NCBI GenBank assembly: GCA_002862645.1
Contig: PKDQ01000006.1
Location: 1 to 36,009, forward strand
Direction: 5' to 3'
DNA: 36,009 nt
Source: Flavobacteriaceae bacterium
GTDB lineage: Bacteria; Bacteroidota; Bacteroidia; Flavobacteriales; Flavobacteriaceae
In this document: piece after piece, positions 7,363 to 14,609 of the stretch
Layout of the letters: each line of letters starts with the position of its first letter
How positions within the stretch are numbered: the first letter of the stretch is position 1
Position numbers and translations under genes: made by a program
The notes under the pieces: generated by a model
Told to the model about the DNA's origin: nothing
Database searches by the model: none
What the model saw: the letters and a program-made list of their open reading frames with translations, nothing else

Positions 7363-7734
7363 ATGAACATCCTCTACCCGATTTTTTTAAAAACAAAAAG
7401 ATTGTAATCGCCACAACAAATAACCCAAAAGTGAATGATCGCGGGAATAAACTTTGTCGAAAAAAGCACATTTTAGTCAATTTGGCAGACAAACCGGCAA
7501 GCTGGGATTTCTATTTGGGGGAGGAAACCTTATAATTACCATTTCCACAAACGGAAAATCACCTACTTTAGCAAAACGTTTATGACAGTGGTTAGAAGCA
7601 TTTTTGTCATAAGAAACCGTTGCATTGTTCGATATGATTTACGTCTATCGAAACAAGTTAAAAGGAGATTTTTGTGCAAAAAGTTTTAGCAATGAATAAA
7701 ATTAACAGAAAAACTAATCGAGCTAGATGATTAA
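7363..7734 (+). pseudogene. Remnant of precorrin-2 dehydrogenase/sirohydrochlorin ferrochelatase
   Basis: Pieces of a siroheme synthase of the CysG-N/Met8 type are spread over changing frames. They run: MNILYPIFLKTK (start), a jump, then NKKIVIATTNNPKVN, RKKHILVNLADKPAS, DFYLGEET, a shift to ITISTNGKSPTLAKRL and a stop, QWLEAFLS and a stop, VYRNKLKGDF, and LTEKLIELDD with TAA at 7732-7734. In the family the NAD-binding Rossmann loop lies between the first two pieces and is deleted here. The last codons overlap the ATG of the FNR gene, preserving the old operon junction. The pieces are still easy to read, so decay looks fairly recent. The longest open stretch, at 7353-7535, should not be annotated as a gene. 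Confidence 0.85.
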
Positions 7735-8761
7735 AACAGACATTATTATTATTGGTGCGGGACCCGTTGGGCTATTTGCGGTGTTTGAAGCAGGTTTAAT
7801 GAAGTTACGCTGTCATTTAATCGATGCCATTCCACAACCTGGTGGGCAATTATCCGAAATTTATCCAAAAAAACCCATTTACGATATACCTGGATATCCT
7901 AGCCTATTAGCAGGAGAATTGGTTGATAAGCTCATTGAGCAAGCTGCGCCATTCAAGCCTGGCTTTACACTTGGCGAACGTGCCGATAATATTGAAAAAC
8001 AAGATGATGGCTCCTTTACAGTAACCACAACCAAAGGTACACAACATCATGCACCCGTGGTAATGATAGCTGGCGGCTTGGGAAGTTTTGAACCGAGAAA
8101 ACCCCTAATCAGCAATATTGGAGACTTTGAAGAAAAAGGCGTCCGATACATTGTTAAGGATCCCGATAAGTTTGAAGGAAAAGATATGGTCATTTCTGGC
8201 GGTGGTGATTCTGCCCTTGATTGGGCCATCTACTTTGCAGAAAAAGGAAGTTTTGTACACCTTGTTCACAGAAGCGACCGCTATAGAGCGCACAAAGACT
8301 CCGTGTCAAGAGCACAAGAGCTGGCTGCTGTTGGCAAAATGAAACTTCACACTTTTGCAGAAGTTAAAGAACTAAATGGAGATGACAATTTAACAGCTGT
8401 AGTCATTCATACTAAAGAAGCTAATACCACTGTTAATACTGAACTATGGTTTCCCCTATTTGGTTTGTCGCCAAAACTTGGACCCATAGGCGACTGGGGA
8501 CTTGACATTGATAAAAACGCCATAGTCGTTGATACTTTTGATTATCAGACCAATCGTCCAGGCGTATTTGCCATTGGGGATGTAAACACCTACCCGGGTA
8601 AATTAAAACTCATTTTATGTGGCTTTCACGAAGCCACGCTTGCCGTACAAACGGCATACAAAATCATCAATCCTGACAAGAAATTTACCCTCAAATACAC
8701 CACTGTGCAAGGGGTGCAAGGATTCGAAGACGAACAACCAAAACAGACCATAACATCTTGA
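7727..8761 (+). CDS. Ferredoxin-NADP reductase, TrxB-like (YumC) type
   Basis: This is a 344-residue FAD/NAD(P)H flavoprotein of the thioredoxin-reductase-like fold that lacks the CxxC disulfide; this class (Bacillus YumC, Chlorobium FNR) passes electrons between NADPH and ferredoxin. Visible motifs are the FAD loop IIGAGPVGLF near 8-17, PGGQL near 40, the second nucleotide loop ISGGGDSALDWA near 153-164 and the FAD-binding GDVNTYPGKLKLI near the C-terminus, where YumC-type enzymes extend and stack an aromatic residue on the flavin. Its start lies inside the dead siroheme gene, and its stop overlaps the ferredoxin start (TTGA). In the ancestral operon it probably supplied electrons for sulfite reduction. 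Here it is intact, so it presumably serves other ferredoxin-dependent steps. Confidence 0.9.
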   Translation: MIKTDIIIIGAGPVGLFAVFEAGLMKLRCHLIDAIPQPGGQLSEIYPKKPIYDIPGYPSLLAGELVDKLIEQAAPFKPGFTLGERADNIEKQDDGSFTVTTTKGTQHHAPVVMIAGGLGSFEPRKPLISNIGDFEEKGVRYIVKDPDKFEGKDMVISGGGDSALDWAIYFAEKGSFVHLVHRSDRYRAHKDSVSRAQELAAVGKMKLHTFAEVKELNGDDNLTAVVIHTKEANTTVNTELWFPLFGLSPKLGPIGDWGLDIDKNAIVVDTFDYQTNRPGVFAIGDVNTYPGKLKLILCGFHEATLAVQTAYKIINPDKKFTLKYTTVQGVQGFEDEQPKQTITS

Positions 8762-9084
8762 GTCTAGATATTAACATTACAGTTATTGACCGTGAGGGTA
8801 CGGAACATGAGTTTGCTGTTCCAACAGATATGAATCTTAACCTTATGGAGGTTTGCAAAGGATATGACCTTCCAGTAGCCGGGATATGTGGGGGTATGGC
8901 CATGTGTGCTTCCTGTCAAGTTTACATACTTACAGAAGAACATTTTGGCGAACGAAACGCCGATGAACAGGCCATGCTAGATGAAGCTTATCACGTTGAA
9001 GAAAACTCACGATTGGGCTGTCAAATCCCCATAACTGCCCAGCTAAATGGGTTGAAAGTTAAAATCGCTCCCGAGGAGCAATAA
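8758..9084 (+). CDS. 2Fe-2S ferredoxin, adrenodoxin type
   Basis: This 108-residue electron carrier has four cluster cysteines at 44, 50, 53 and 88 (C-x5-C-x2-C-x34-C), the adrenodoxin/ISC-ferredoxin spacing, in GICGGMAMCASC and LGCQIPI. The start is a TTG that overlaps the FNR stop as TTGA. The next in-frame Met is residue 25 and would remove the first two beta strands (INITVIDREG), so TTG is the better choice. It is almost certainly the partner of the reductase encoded just upstream. The last 26 bases run into the end of the DUF3089 gene on the other strand. Confidence 0.92.
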   Translation: MSLDINITVIDREGTEHEFAVPTDMNLNLMEVCKGYDLPVAGICGGMAMCASCQVYILTEEHFGERNADEQAMLDEAYHVEENSRLGCQIPITAQLNGLKVKIAPEEQ

Positions 9085-10084
9085 GCTTTTTGCGCTCATA
9101 GGCTTCAATACGTTCCAGGGCATTTTGCCGAATATCTTCCCAGAATAAAGTGACATCAAAGCGATGGTAGTCCTTAACAAAAGACATCCAAAATCGCTTG
9201 GGTACTTTGGGTAAACTCACCCACAACATGCCGTTTATTTTTTCAACTTCCAAGCTCTTTTTATAAATTATGTTGTCGTAATACAACAATCCCTTATGAT
9301 CAGAAATAAGACTCTTTTTACTAGCGTCCCAAGTCACAGGGTTTGTGGTAACGGCATTGTTATACCATGCATAATATGTAGGGTATTTTCCTTTTTTGTA
9401 GCTGTTCCAGCTGACATAACCCCCAATTTGGTCAGAAGAAACAAGTGGTTTTAACTCCTTAAAATCGTCTTCCAGAATACGAGTGCCAATCAAATAGGCA
9501 GCTACCAACTGCTGTTGGAGCTCTTGTCCATCAAAATATTCTTGCAGTAATTTCTTTAAGTGCAATGCTCCTTGGCTATGTCCGGCTAAAATAATGGGAC
9601 GCCCGTTATTTTCATACGCCATATAGTGGTCAAATGCGGCTTTTACATCAGCATAAGCTAAGGCTATGGCTGCATTACCCCCTTGATTTCTGTAAGGTTC
9701 AAAAAAAGCACGGTAGTGGTTCTGACGATAAAAAGGCACAAATAAACGCCCCGCGTCAGCCCAGGCTGATGCTTGATAAGGCAATATCCATTTTAGGACG
9801 TCTGCATTTACTTTAGCATCATCAATAGCTGCATTCCAATTTATATCTTTCTTATCTGTTAAAAGAGTTGGATAGACATAAAAAACATCTGCGGAGGCAG
9901 CATCAAAAGCTGCGCCTATTTCATTTCCTTCGGATGAAATGCCGGCATATACCGCCCAAAGTTTTGAAGCTGCATAATCAATCTCGTGCGTACTCGGTAA
10001 AAAAGAAGCCGTCTGGTAACTAAGCTTACAAGCACCTAACAAAAAGGATATGCAGAGAATAATTAAGAATGACTGTACTCTCAT
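9059..10084 (-). CDS. DUF3089 alpha/beta-hydrolase-like lipoprotein
   Basis: The 341-residue protein has a lipoprotein signal peptide with lipobox LGAC (Cys19), so it should be anchored in a membrane facing the periplasm. The body matches DUF3089: ADVFYVYPT near 65-73, ADAGRLFVPFYRQ near 109-121, the nucleophile elbow GHSQG at 168-172 (Ser170), then AAYLIGTRI and a late GYVSWNSY. These proteins have the alpha/beta-hydrolase fold and are probably esterases, but no substrate is known. The stop lies within the 3' end of the ferredoxin gene, a 26-base convergent overlap. It is divergent from the SGNH lipoprotein gene. Confidence 0.85.
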   Translation of the reverse strand: MRVQSFLIILCISFLLGACKLSYQTASFLPSTHEIDYAASKLWAVYAGISSEGNEIGAAFDAASADVFYVYPTLLTDKKDINWNAAIDDAKVNADVLKWILPYQASAWADAGRLFVPFYRQNHYRAFFEPYRNQGGNAAIALAYADVKAAFDHYMAYENNGRPIILAGHSQGALHLKKLLQEYFDGQELQQQLVAAYLIGTRILEDDFKELKPLVSSDQIGGYVSWNSYKKGKYPTYYAWYNNAVTTNPVTWDASKKSLISDHKGLLYYDNIIYKKSLEVEKINGMLWVSLPKVPKRFWMSFVKDYHRFDVTLFWEDIRQNALERIEAYERKKLIAPRERF

Positions 10085-10187
10085 TTAAACAATTTTCAAA
10101 TATTTACATTTATACACATCAAAAATACATTAAAGCTATGGTGAAAGTTTGTTTATATTTAAAAATTAAATCCAAACATCTTACAAC

Positions 10188-10937
10188 ATGAAAATAACTA
10201 TTTCAAAATTTCTGGTCCTATTTTTTGTTTTATTCGCACTATCATCTTGTACAAGTGATGATGAAAAAGATATTTCAGAGGAATGCAGCCCTATTGAAAA
10301 GGGAACCAAAATTATGCCTTTAGGAGCATCTCGAGTGCAAGGCTTTTCAGGTCTTTTTGAAAGCTATCGCTACGAATTGTGGAAAGACTTAATCGATGGA
10401 GGCTTTGAATTTGATTTCGTTGGTAATAATGAAGACTTGTGGGAATATTCGACCTACAAGAATTATTGCTTCGACAATGAACACGAAGGACGTGGCGGTT
10501 GGACTGCAGCGCAAATAAATGATAATATCGAAAATTGGTTGACTGCAGTTGGAGATGTGGATATTGTGCTCTTTAGTTCACCAGGCGGAAATGATGCATT
10601 AAGTGGTGCCGATTTTGATGGTATCGTGGCGAATGTTAACATCATTATAGACAAAATACAAGCCAATAATTCAAATATCACCATCATTATTGAACAGCTC
10701 GCGCCTGGAAAAACATCGTTTATGACAGAAGAGTATACAGTACTTTTTGCTCAAATGAAGACGGTCATTAAACAAATTTCAAGTAGTAAAACAACCGCAA
10801 CATCTGAAGTAGTTGTTGTGGATATGGCCACTGGATTTACAGACGGTATGTTGGCAGATGACATACATTATAACCAAGCAGGGGCAGCATTTATTGCAGA
10901 ACGCTATTACAACACGCTAGTTCCATTTTTAGATTAA
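10188..10937 (+). CDS. SGNH/GDSL-hydrolase lipoprotein
   Basis: This 249-residue protein has a lipobox LSSC (Cys21) and an acidic linker (TSDDEKD). The SGNH blocks are in order: block I MPLGASRVQG with Ser48 (GAS in place of GDS), block II Gly in GRGGW at 101-105, block III SPGGND at 131-136 with Asn135, and block V DDIHYNQAG with Asp224 and His227. The catalytic residues are all there, so this is probably an active periplasmic or surface carbohydrate esterase or lipase-like enzyme. The block I wording resembles carbohydrate-esterase members. It lies 33 bases before the SOD gene on the same strand and may be co-transcribed with it, though nothing links their functions. Confidence 0.88.
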   Translation: MKITISKFLVLFFVLFALSSCTSDDEKDISEECSPIEKGTKIMPLGASRVQGFSGLFESYRYELWKDLIDGGFEFDFVGNNEDLWEYSTYKNYCFDNEHEGRGGWTAAQINDNIENWLTAVGDVDIVLFSSPGGNDALSGADFDGIVANVNIIIDKIQANNSNITIIIEQLAPGKTSFMTEEYTVLFAQMKTVIKQISSSKTTATSEVVVVDMATGFTDGMLADDIHYNQAGAAFIAERYYNTLVPFLD

Positions 10938-10970
10938 GTTTTGTATTAAAAATTTGTATATTTTGGTATT

Positions 10971-11477
10971 ATGAAAAATTACGCAGTCCTTTTTATTTTT
11001 TTAATCACGATAACTTCTTGTAAACACAGCCAACTCGAAGTAGGCTTAGATGCAAAAAGCGGCTCTAATGCAGCGGGCTTTGCCCTATTAAGCGAACAAG
11101 ATGGAGTGGTCAAGCTAAGTGCAACCATCCGTGGGCTATCAGCAGGAATGCATGCCATACATCTTCACGAAAAGGCCGATTGTTCTTCTGATGATGGCAA
11201 ATCAACAGGTGGTCATTGGAACCCAACATTTGCTCCACATGGAGCTTGGGGCGATGAAAAAGGCTATCATAAAGGGGATATAGGAAACTTTGAGGTTGGT
11301 CAAAATGGCATCGGAAGGGTTTATTTTGAGACTAACGAATGGTGTATTGGCTGTGATGATAACACAAAAAATGTTTTAGGAAAAGCCATTATAGTACATC
11401 AAGGTGCTGATGATTATACGTCACAGCCTTCAGGCGCTGCAGGCGCACGCATTAGTTGTGCTGGAATCGTGGAATGA
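10971..11477 (+). CDS. sodC: Cu/Zn superoxide dismutase lipoprotein
   Basis: This 168-residue protein has a lipobox ITSC (Cys17). All metal ligands can be seen: H64 and H66 in IHLHEKADC, H82 in GGHWNP, H90 in APHGAW, H100 and D103 in YHKGDIGNF, and H143 in IIVHQGADD. The structural disulfide pair is C71 and C163, and the active-site Arg sits in GARISC. It should remove superoxide outside the cytoplasm. An extra pair, CIGC at 125-128, is not part of the canonical fold. The stop is directly beside the stop of the convergent acyltransferase gene. Confidence 0.93.
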   Translation: MKNYAVLFIFLITITSCKHSQLEVGLDAKSGSNAAGFALLSEQDGVVKLSATIRGLSAGMHAIHLHEKADCSSDDGKSTGGHWNPTFAPHGAWGDEKGYHKGDIGNFEVGQNGIGRVYFETNEWCIGCDDNTKNVLGKAIIVHQGADDYTSQPSGAAGARISCAGIVE

Positions 11478-12203
11478 TTATTTTTTTGGCACTTGCCCAA
11501 TAGCTTCAGAAATCTGCATGATCAGTTCGTCTGTTGATTTTTCAAAATCAAATTTCATGGGTGGCTTTATGTGCATAGTCTGCTTGATCCCCTTTTTCTT
11601 AATAAAGATTCCCTTTTTATCAAACGATCGACGAAAACCATCAATTTGTATGGGTACAACTGTCGGATTGTAGGTTTTAATAATATGAAGTGTTCCCTTG
11701 CGCACAGGAGCAAATGGTTTAGTAGTTCCCTGTGGAAAAGTAATTACCCAACCGTCATCTAAAGCTTTGCCAATATTTGAAATATCGCTCATCTTTACCT
11801 GTCGGTTGATGGACTTGCCCTTTTCACGCCATGTGCGTTCTATGGAAATAGAGCCGGTGTAAGCCAAAATACGAGGTAAAAAACCAGCCTTCATGGTTTC
11901 TTTAGCGGCGATATAATACACATTTAACTTTGGCCGCCATATATAACTCAAATAATTTAAATTGTCATCACGACCTGCAAGACTGGAAAAAAACACATGG
12001 AACATAGCGGTAACATCGGCAAAATACGTTTGATGATTTGATATGAAAAGCACATTTTTTTCTGGAAGATCGCGGATAATTTCTGATCCCCTTATGCTTA
12101 AATTATTAAATTTGTTAAAGCGACGACGCGTAAAAAAACCCAATAGGCGAATGAGCCAAAGCTTAATAAAAAGAAAATGTCCGAAAGGATTGCGTTTAAA
12201 CAC
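11478..12203 (-). CDS. 1-acyl-glycerol-3-phosphate acyltransferase-like (PlsC family)
   Basis: This 241-residue membrane-associated acyltransferase of the LPLAT family has an N-terminal basic/hydrophobic segment. Block I is SNHQTYFADV, where His57 and Asp63 are five residues apart rather than the usual four (HX4D). Block III is FPQGTT in place of FPEGTR, and VVPIQIDGFRRSF gives the late VPV-type block. It probably transfers an acyl chain to lysophosphatidate or another lysolipid or aminolipid. The altered motifs look like a Bacteroidota subgroup rather than damage, since the frame is intact. The start is a GTG, with no better ATG upstream. It is convergent with sodC. Confidence 0.82.
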   Translation of the reverse strand: MFKRNPFGHFLFIKLWLIRLLGFFTRRRFNKFNNLSIRGSEIIRDLPEKNVLFISNHQTYFADVTAMFHVFFSSLAGRDDNLNYLSYIWRPKLNVYYIAAKETMKAGFLPRILAYTGSISIERTWREKGKSINRQVKMSDISNIGKALDDGWVITFPQGTTKPFAPVRKGTLHIIKTYNPTVVPIQIDGFRRSFDKKGIFIKKKGIKQTMHIKPPMKFDFEKSTDELIMQISEAIGQVPKK

Positions 12204-12256
12204 GAATTAGATTTGTTAAGCAAAAGTACAAAAGCAGTAGCTAATAAAAATACCTC

Positions 12257-12285
12257 TTGACAAGAAAGGAAAAATGGTAACTTTG
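12257..12285 (+). promoter_or_regulatory. Promoter of the PPIase-oxyR unit (TTG-N18-TAACTTTG)
   Basis: TTG at 12257-12259, an 18-base spacer and TAACTTTG at 12278-12285 match the Bacteroidota housekeeping promoter on both elements. The PPIase ATG lies at 12292, only 6 bases beyond the -7 box, so the message would be leaderless or nearly so. Confidence 0.6.
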
Positions 12286-12291
12286 CAATGT

Positions 12292-12999
12292 ATGAAAAGT
12301 AATTTTCTTTTGCTATTTATCGTGATTTTCTCAAGTCCGCTGTTGTCTTGCAATACTACAACTACGCCCAAGCAACATAAAAAAATGGATACAGCTATAT
12401 CTGAAACAATGATATTAAAAGAGGTATTACCGAGAAAAAAAAGTGACCTGCCCCTGAGTGATGAAACAGCAATTCCCTTTTTAAAGACATTTGGAAAAAA
12501 AAACCCTGAAAACAAAGTGCGGATAGAAACCCCACTGGGTAGTTTTGATGTTTTACTTTTCAAAAACACACCCTATCACAGAGCAAATTTTATTTTTTTG
12601 ACAAAACAACGCTATTTTGACAACACCTTTTTTCACAGGGTTGTTACAGATTTTATTATTCAAGGAGGGAATTCTGACAACGCAGATACTGGACAAAAAA
12701 GGCGGAAAATTGGAAAATACTTGTTACCCCCCGATATACGTAAGGGCTACAAGCACCACCGGGGTGTGATATCTATGCCAAGCAGCGAAATTGAAAACCC
12801 CCACAAACTGGCATCACCCTATGAGTTTTTTATTGTACATCAATCTCCAGGTGCTTATCATTTGGATGAGAGCTATACTGTTTTTGGAAAGGTTGTACGC
12901 GGCATGGAAGTCGTTGATGCTATAAATGCACTACCAACAGACAAGCGAGAGTGGCCGCTAACTAATATGCGTTTGCATGTAACCGTTTTAACTGAGTGA
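12292..12999 (+). CDS. Cyclophilin-type peptidyl-prolyl isomerase lipoprotein
   Basis: The protein has 235 residues from the ATG at 12292. I chose this start because it begins the signal peptide, with lipobox LLSC; the frame is open 18 bases further upstream but runs through the promoter. The cyclophilin domain spans about 80-232: ETPLGSFDVLLFKNTPYH, the core FFHRVVTDFIIQGG, then GVISM, FFIVHQ, YTVFGKVV and GMEVVDAI. It should catalyse prolyl cis-trans isomerisation of periplasmic or outer-membrane proteins. The region between Cys20 and the domain is a charged linker. OxyR starts one base after its stop, so the two are probably one transcript. Confidence 0.9.
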   Translation: MKSNFLLLFIVIFSSPLLSCNTTTTPKQHKKMDTAISETMILKEVLPRKKSDLPLSDETAIPFLKTFGKKNPENKVRIETPLGSFDVLLFKNTPYHRANFIFLTKQRYFDNTFFHRVVTDFIIQGGNSDNADTGQKRRKIGKYLLPPDIRKGYKHHRGVISMPSSEIENPHKLASPYEFFIVHQSPGAYHLDESYTVFGKVVRGMEVVDAINALPTDKREWPLTNMRLHVTVLTE

Positions 13000-13000
13000 T

Positions 13001-13930
13001 ATGACCATAACCCAACTTAAGTACTGTATTGCAGTAGCAGAACATCGAAATTTTACTACTGCTGCGCAACACGTCCATGTAACCCAGCCAACTTTGAGTA
13101 TGCAAATTCAAAAATTAGAACTAGAGCTAGACCTTAAAATCTTTGATCGTACCCAAAAACCCATAGGGCTTACAGTAGTCGGTAAAAAAATCATTCAACA
13201 GGCGCATCTTATCGTAGCTGAATCAGATAGGATTCAAGATGTCATTCAACAAGAAAAAGGTCTAATAGGCGGTAGTTTTAAACTTGGCATTATACCCACG
13301 GTAATGTCCTCCCTACTACCTTTATTTTTACAAACGGTCTTAAAAGCTTATCCAAAACTTGTCTTAGAAATTGAAGAAATGCCTACGAAACAAATTATTG
13401 AGCATTTAGAAAAGGGCACTCTTGATGCGGGCATTGCAGCTACTCCATTGGATTATGAGCACATATTGGAAAAGCCCCTATATTATGAGCCCTTTATGGT
13501 TTACGTTCCGAAGCATTCGAAATTGAATATAGAAAAAAATATTACTCCTGATATGTTAAAAACCGAACAGGTCTTACTCTTACAAGATGGGCATTGTTTT
13601 CGAAATTCAGCACTTAACATTTGTAAGATAAAACACGAAATACCCCTTACCTTCGAAATAAAAAGCGGCAGTTTTGAAACGCTAGTGCAATTAGCAGAAG
13701 AAGGTTTGGGTATAACCTTATTGCCGTATTTGTACGCTCGAAAGCTAAACGAGCTTAAGCAAGGAAATCTAAAATCATTTGAAGCACCCGAACCAGCAAG
13801 GGAAGTTAGCATGGTCTACCACCAAAGAAAGCTAAAACTCCATATTATTGAAGCCTTACATGATAAAATAAGAGCGATTATTAGGGGGGCTATAGTTTAC
13901 GAGGACATTAAAATCATCAGTCCAAATTAA
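13001..13930 (+). CDS. oxyR: Hydrogen-peroxide-sensing regulator OxyR
   Basis: This is a 309-residue LysR-type regulator. The N-terminal winged helix reads MTITQLKYCIAVAEHRNFTTAA with the recognition helix TQPTLSMQIQKLE. A linker helix follows, then the periplasmic-binding-protein-like sensor domain. The redox cysteines are at 199 and 208 in GHCFRNSALNICK, the same residue numbers and eight-residue spacing as in E. coli OxyR, and GITLLPYL is conserved late. The frame is intact. Disulfide formation by peroxide would activate antioxidant genes; sodC and trxB nearby are candidates but not proven targets. It follows the PPIase gene by one base. Its end overlaps a small gene on the other strand. 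Confidence 0.93.
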   Translation: MTITQLKYCIAVAEHRNFTTAAQHVHVTQPTLSMQIQKLELELDLKIFDRTQKPIGLTVVGKKIIQQAHLIVAESDRIQDVIQQEKGLIGGSFKLGIIPTVMSSLLPLFLQTVLKAYPKLVLEIEEMPTKQIIEHLEKGTLDAGIAATPLDYEHILEKPLYYEPFMVYVPKHSKLNIEKNITPDMLKTEQVLLLQDGHCFRNSALNICKIKHEIPLTFEIKSGSFETLVQLAEEGLGITLLPYLYARKLNELKQGNLKSFEAPEPAREVSMVYHQRKLKLHIIEALHDKIRAIIRGAIVYEDIKIISPN

Positions 13931-14093
13931 GATACGACTTTTTAAGTTTTGATACCCATTGTGTAAGTCTTCCATAATCGTACGTATCAAGCTGGCATTT
14001 GGCTTTTTTTAGTTCTTTATAAAAGATGCTAGGGTATTCGTAAACATTCACCATAATCTTTTTAAAATACGATATTGTTGGTTTTGGAAACAT
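13917..14093 (-). CDS. Small hypothetical protein, 58 codons
   Basis: On the minus strand an ATG at 14091-14093 opens a 58-codon frame with content like SYFKKIMVNVYEYPSIFYKE, then LKKAKCQLDTYDYGRL and TQWVSKLKKS, ending at TGA at 13917-13919. The product is basic and predicted helical, with no signal peptide or membrane segment. The composition (Lys, Tyr, Leu, amphipathic spacing) looks like a real protein and fills an otherwise empty gap between oxyR and the DUF4442 gene. It resembles small helical proteins of flavobacteria with a 'FxKELxKA ... L..W' pattern, from memory only. The last 14 bases overlap the oxyR end, tail to tail. Confidence 0.5.
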   Translation of the reverse strand: MFPKPTISYFKKIMVNVYEYPSIFYKELKKAKCQLDTYDYGRLTQWVSKLKKSYLNLD

Positions 14094-14150
14094 GATTAAT
14101 GTTTTACAATAAATACGAAAATAGAGAGCAATAAAAGTGTTGTAGAAATG

Positions 14151-14606
14151 TTAATTTTTAAATTTTATAGTCCACAAAAAAGAAAAGGAAGACACCTCAT
14201 CCCCTACTTCGTCAAGACCTTTGGCATGAAGCCAAATTTGTTGGGGCACATGGGTTTCTTTGGCGGCATCAATAGCAACTAAAACAGCTTCGCCCTGTGG
14301 GCAAGTAAAATTTATACGTCCGACGGCTTTTTTTGAAAACGTAGCCTTGTTTTCGATAACTAACATGGAGGCTTTTTTGTTGGTTTGGTGTAAGGCATGC
14401 ATAATTAGGGCACCCGTACTTAATTCAGCACCCATCCCCTGAACTGCCCAAAACATCGAACGAAAAGGGTTTTTATTCAAAAAATTCAAGCGCACACGGA
14501 CAGTACATTGTTTTTCGTCTATACTTATTACGCGTACACCAGTAAAATATGCGGATGGTAGCTTAAAGAGCGTGAAAAAATTGATAGATGAAGCTGTTAT
14601 GCGCAT
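14151..14606 (-). CDS. DUF4442 hotdog-fold (thioesterase-like) protein
   Basis: This 151-residue protein matches DUF4442, a hotdog-fold family related to acyl-CoA thioesterases: KLPSAYFTGVRV near the start, then NKNPFRSMFWAVQGMGAELSTGAL, where the central helix lies, and later strands in ENKATFSKKAVGRINFTCPQG. It is cytosolic with no signal peptide. The family has no firmly known substrate; it may cleave or bind acyl thioesters. The ATG lies 3 bases after the trxB stop, so it is probably co-transcribed with thioredoxin reductase. Confidence 0.85.
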   Translation of the reverse strand: MRITASSINFFTLFKLPSAYFTGVRVISIDEKQCTVRVRLNFLNKNPFRSMFWAVQGMGAELSTGALIMHALHQTNKKASMLVIENKATFSKKAVGRINFTCPQGEAVLVAIDAAKETHVPQQIWLHAKGLDEVGDEVSSFSFLWTIKFKN

Positions 14607-14609
14607 GAT

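Noticed and set aside
7353-7535. 60-codon frame as a real gene
   Set aside because: It matches the middle of siroheme synthase and is continued by the same family in other frames on both sides, so it is a pseudogene fragment.
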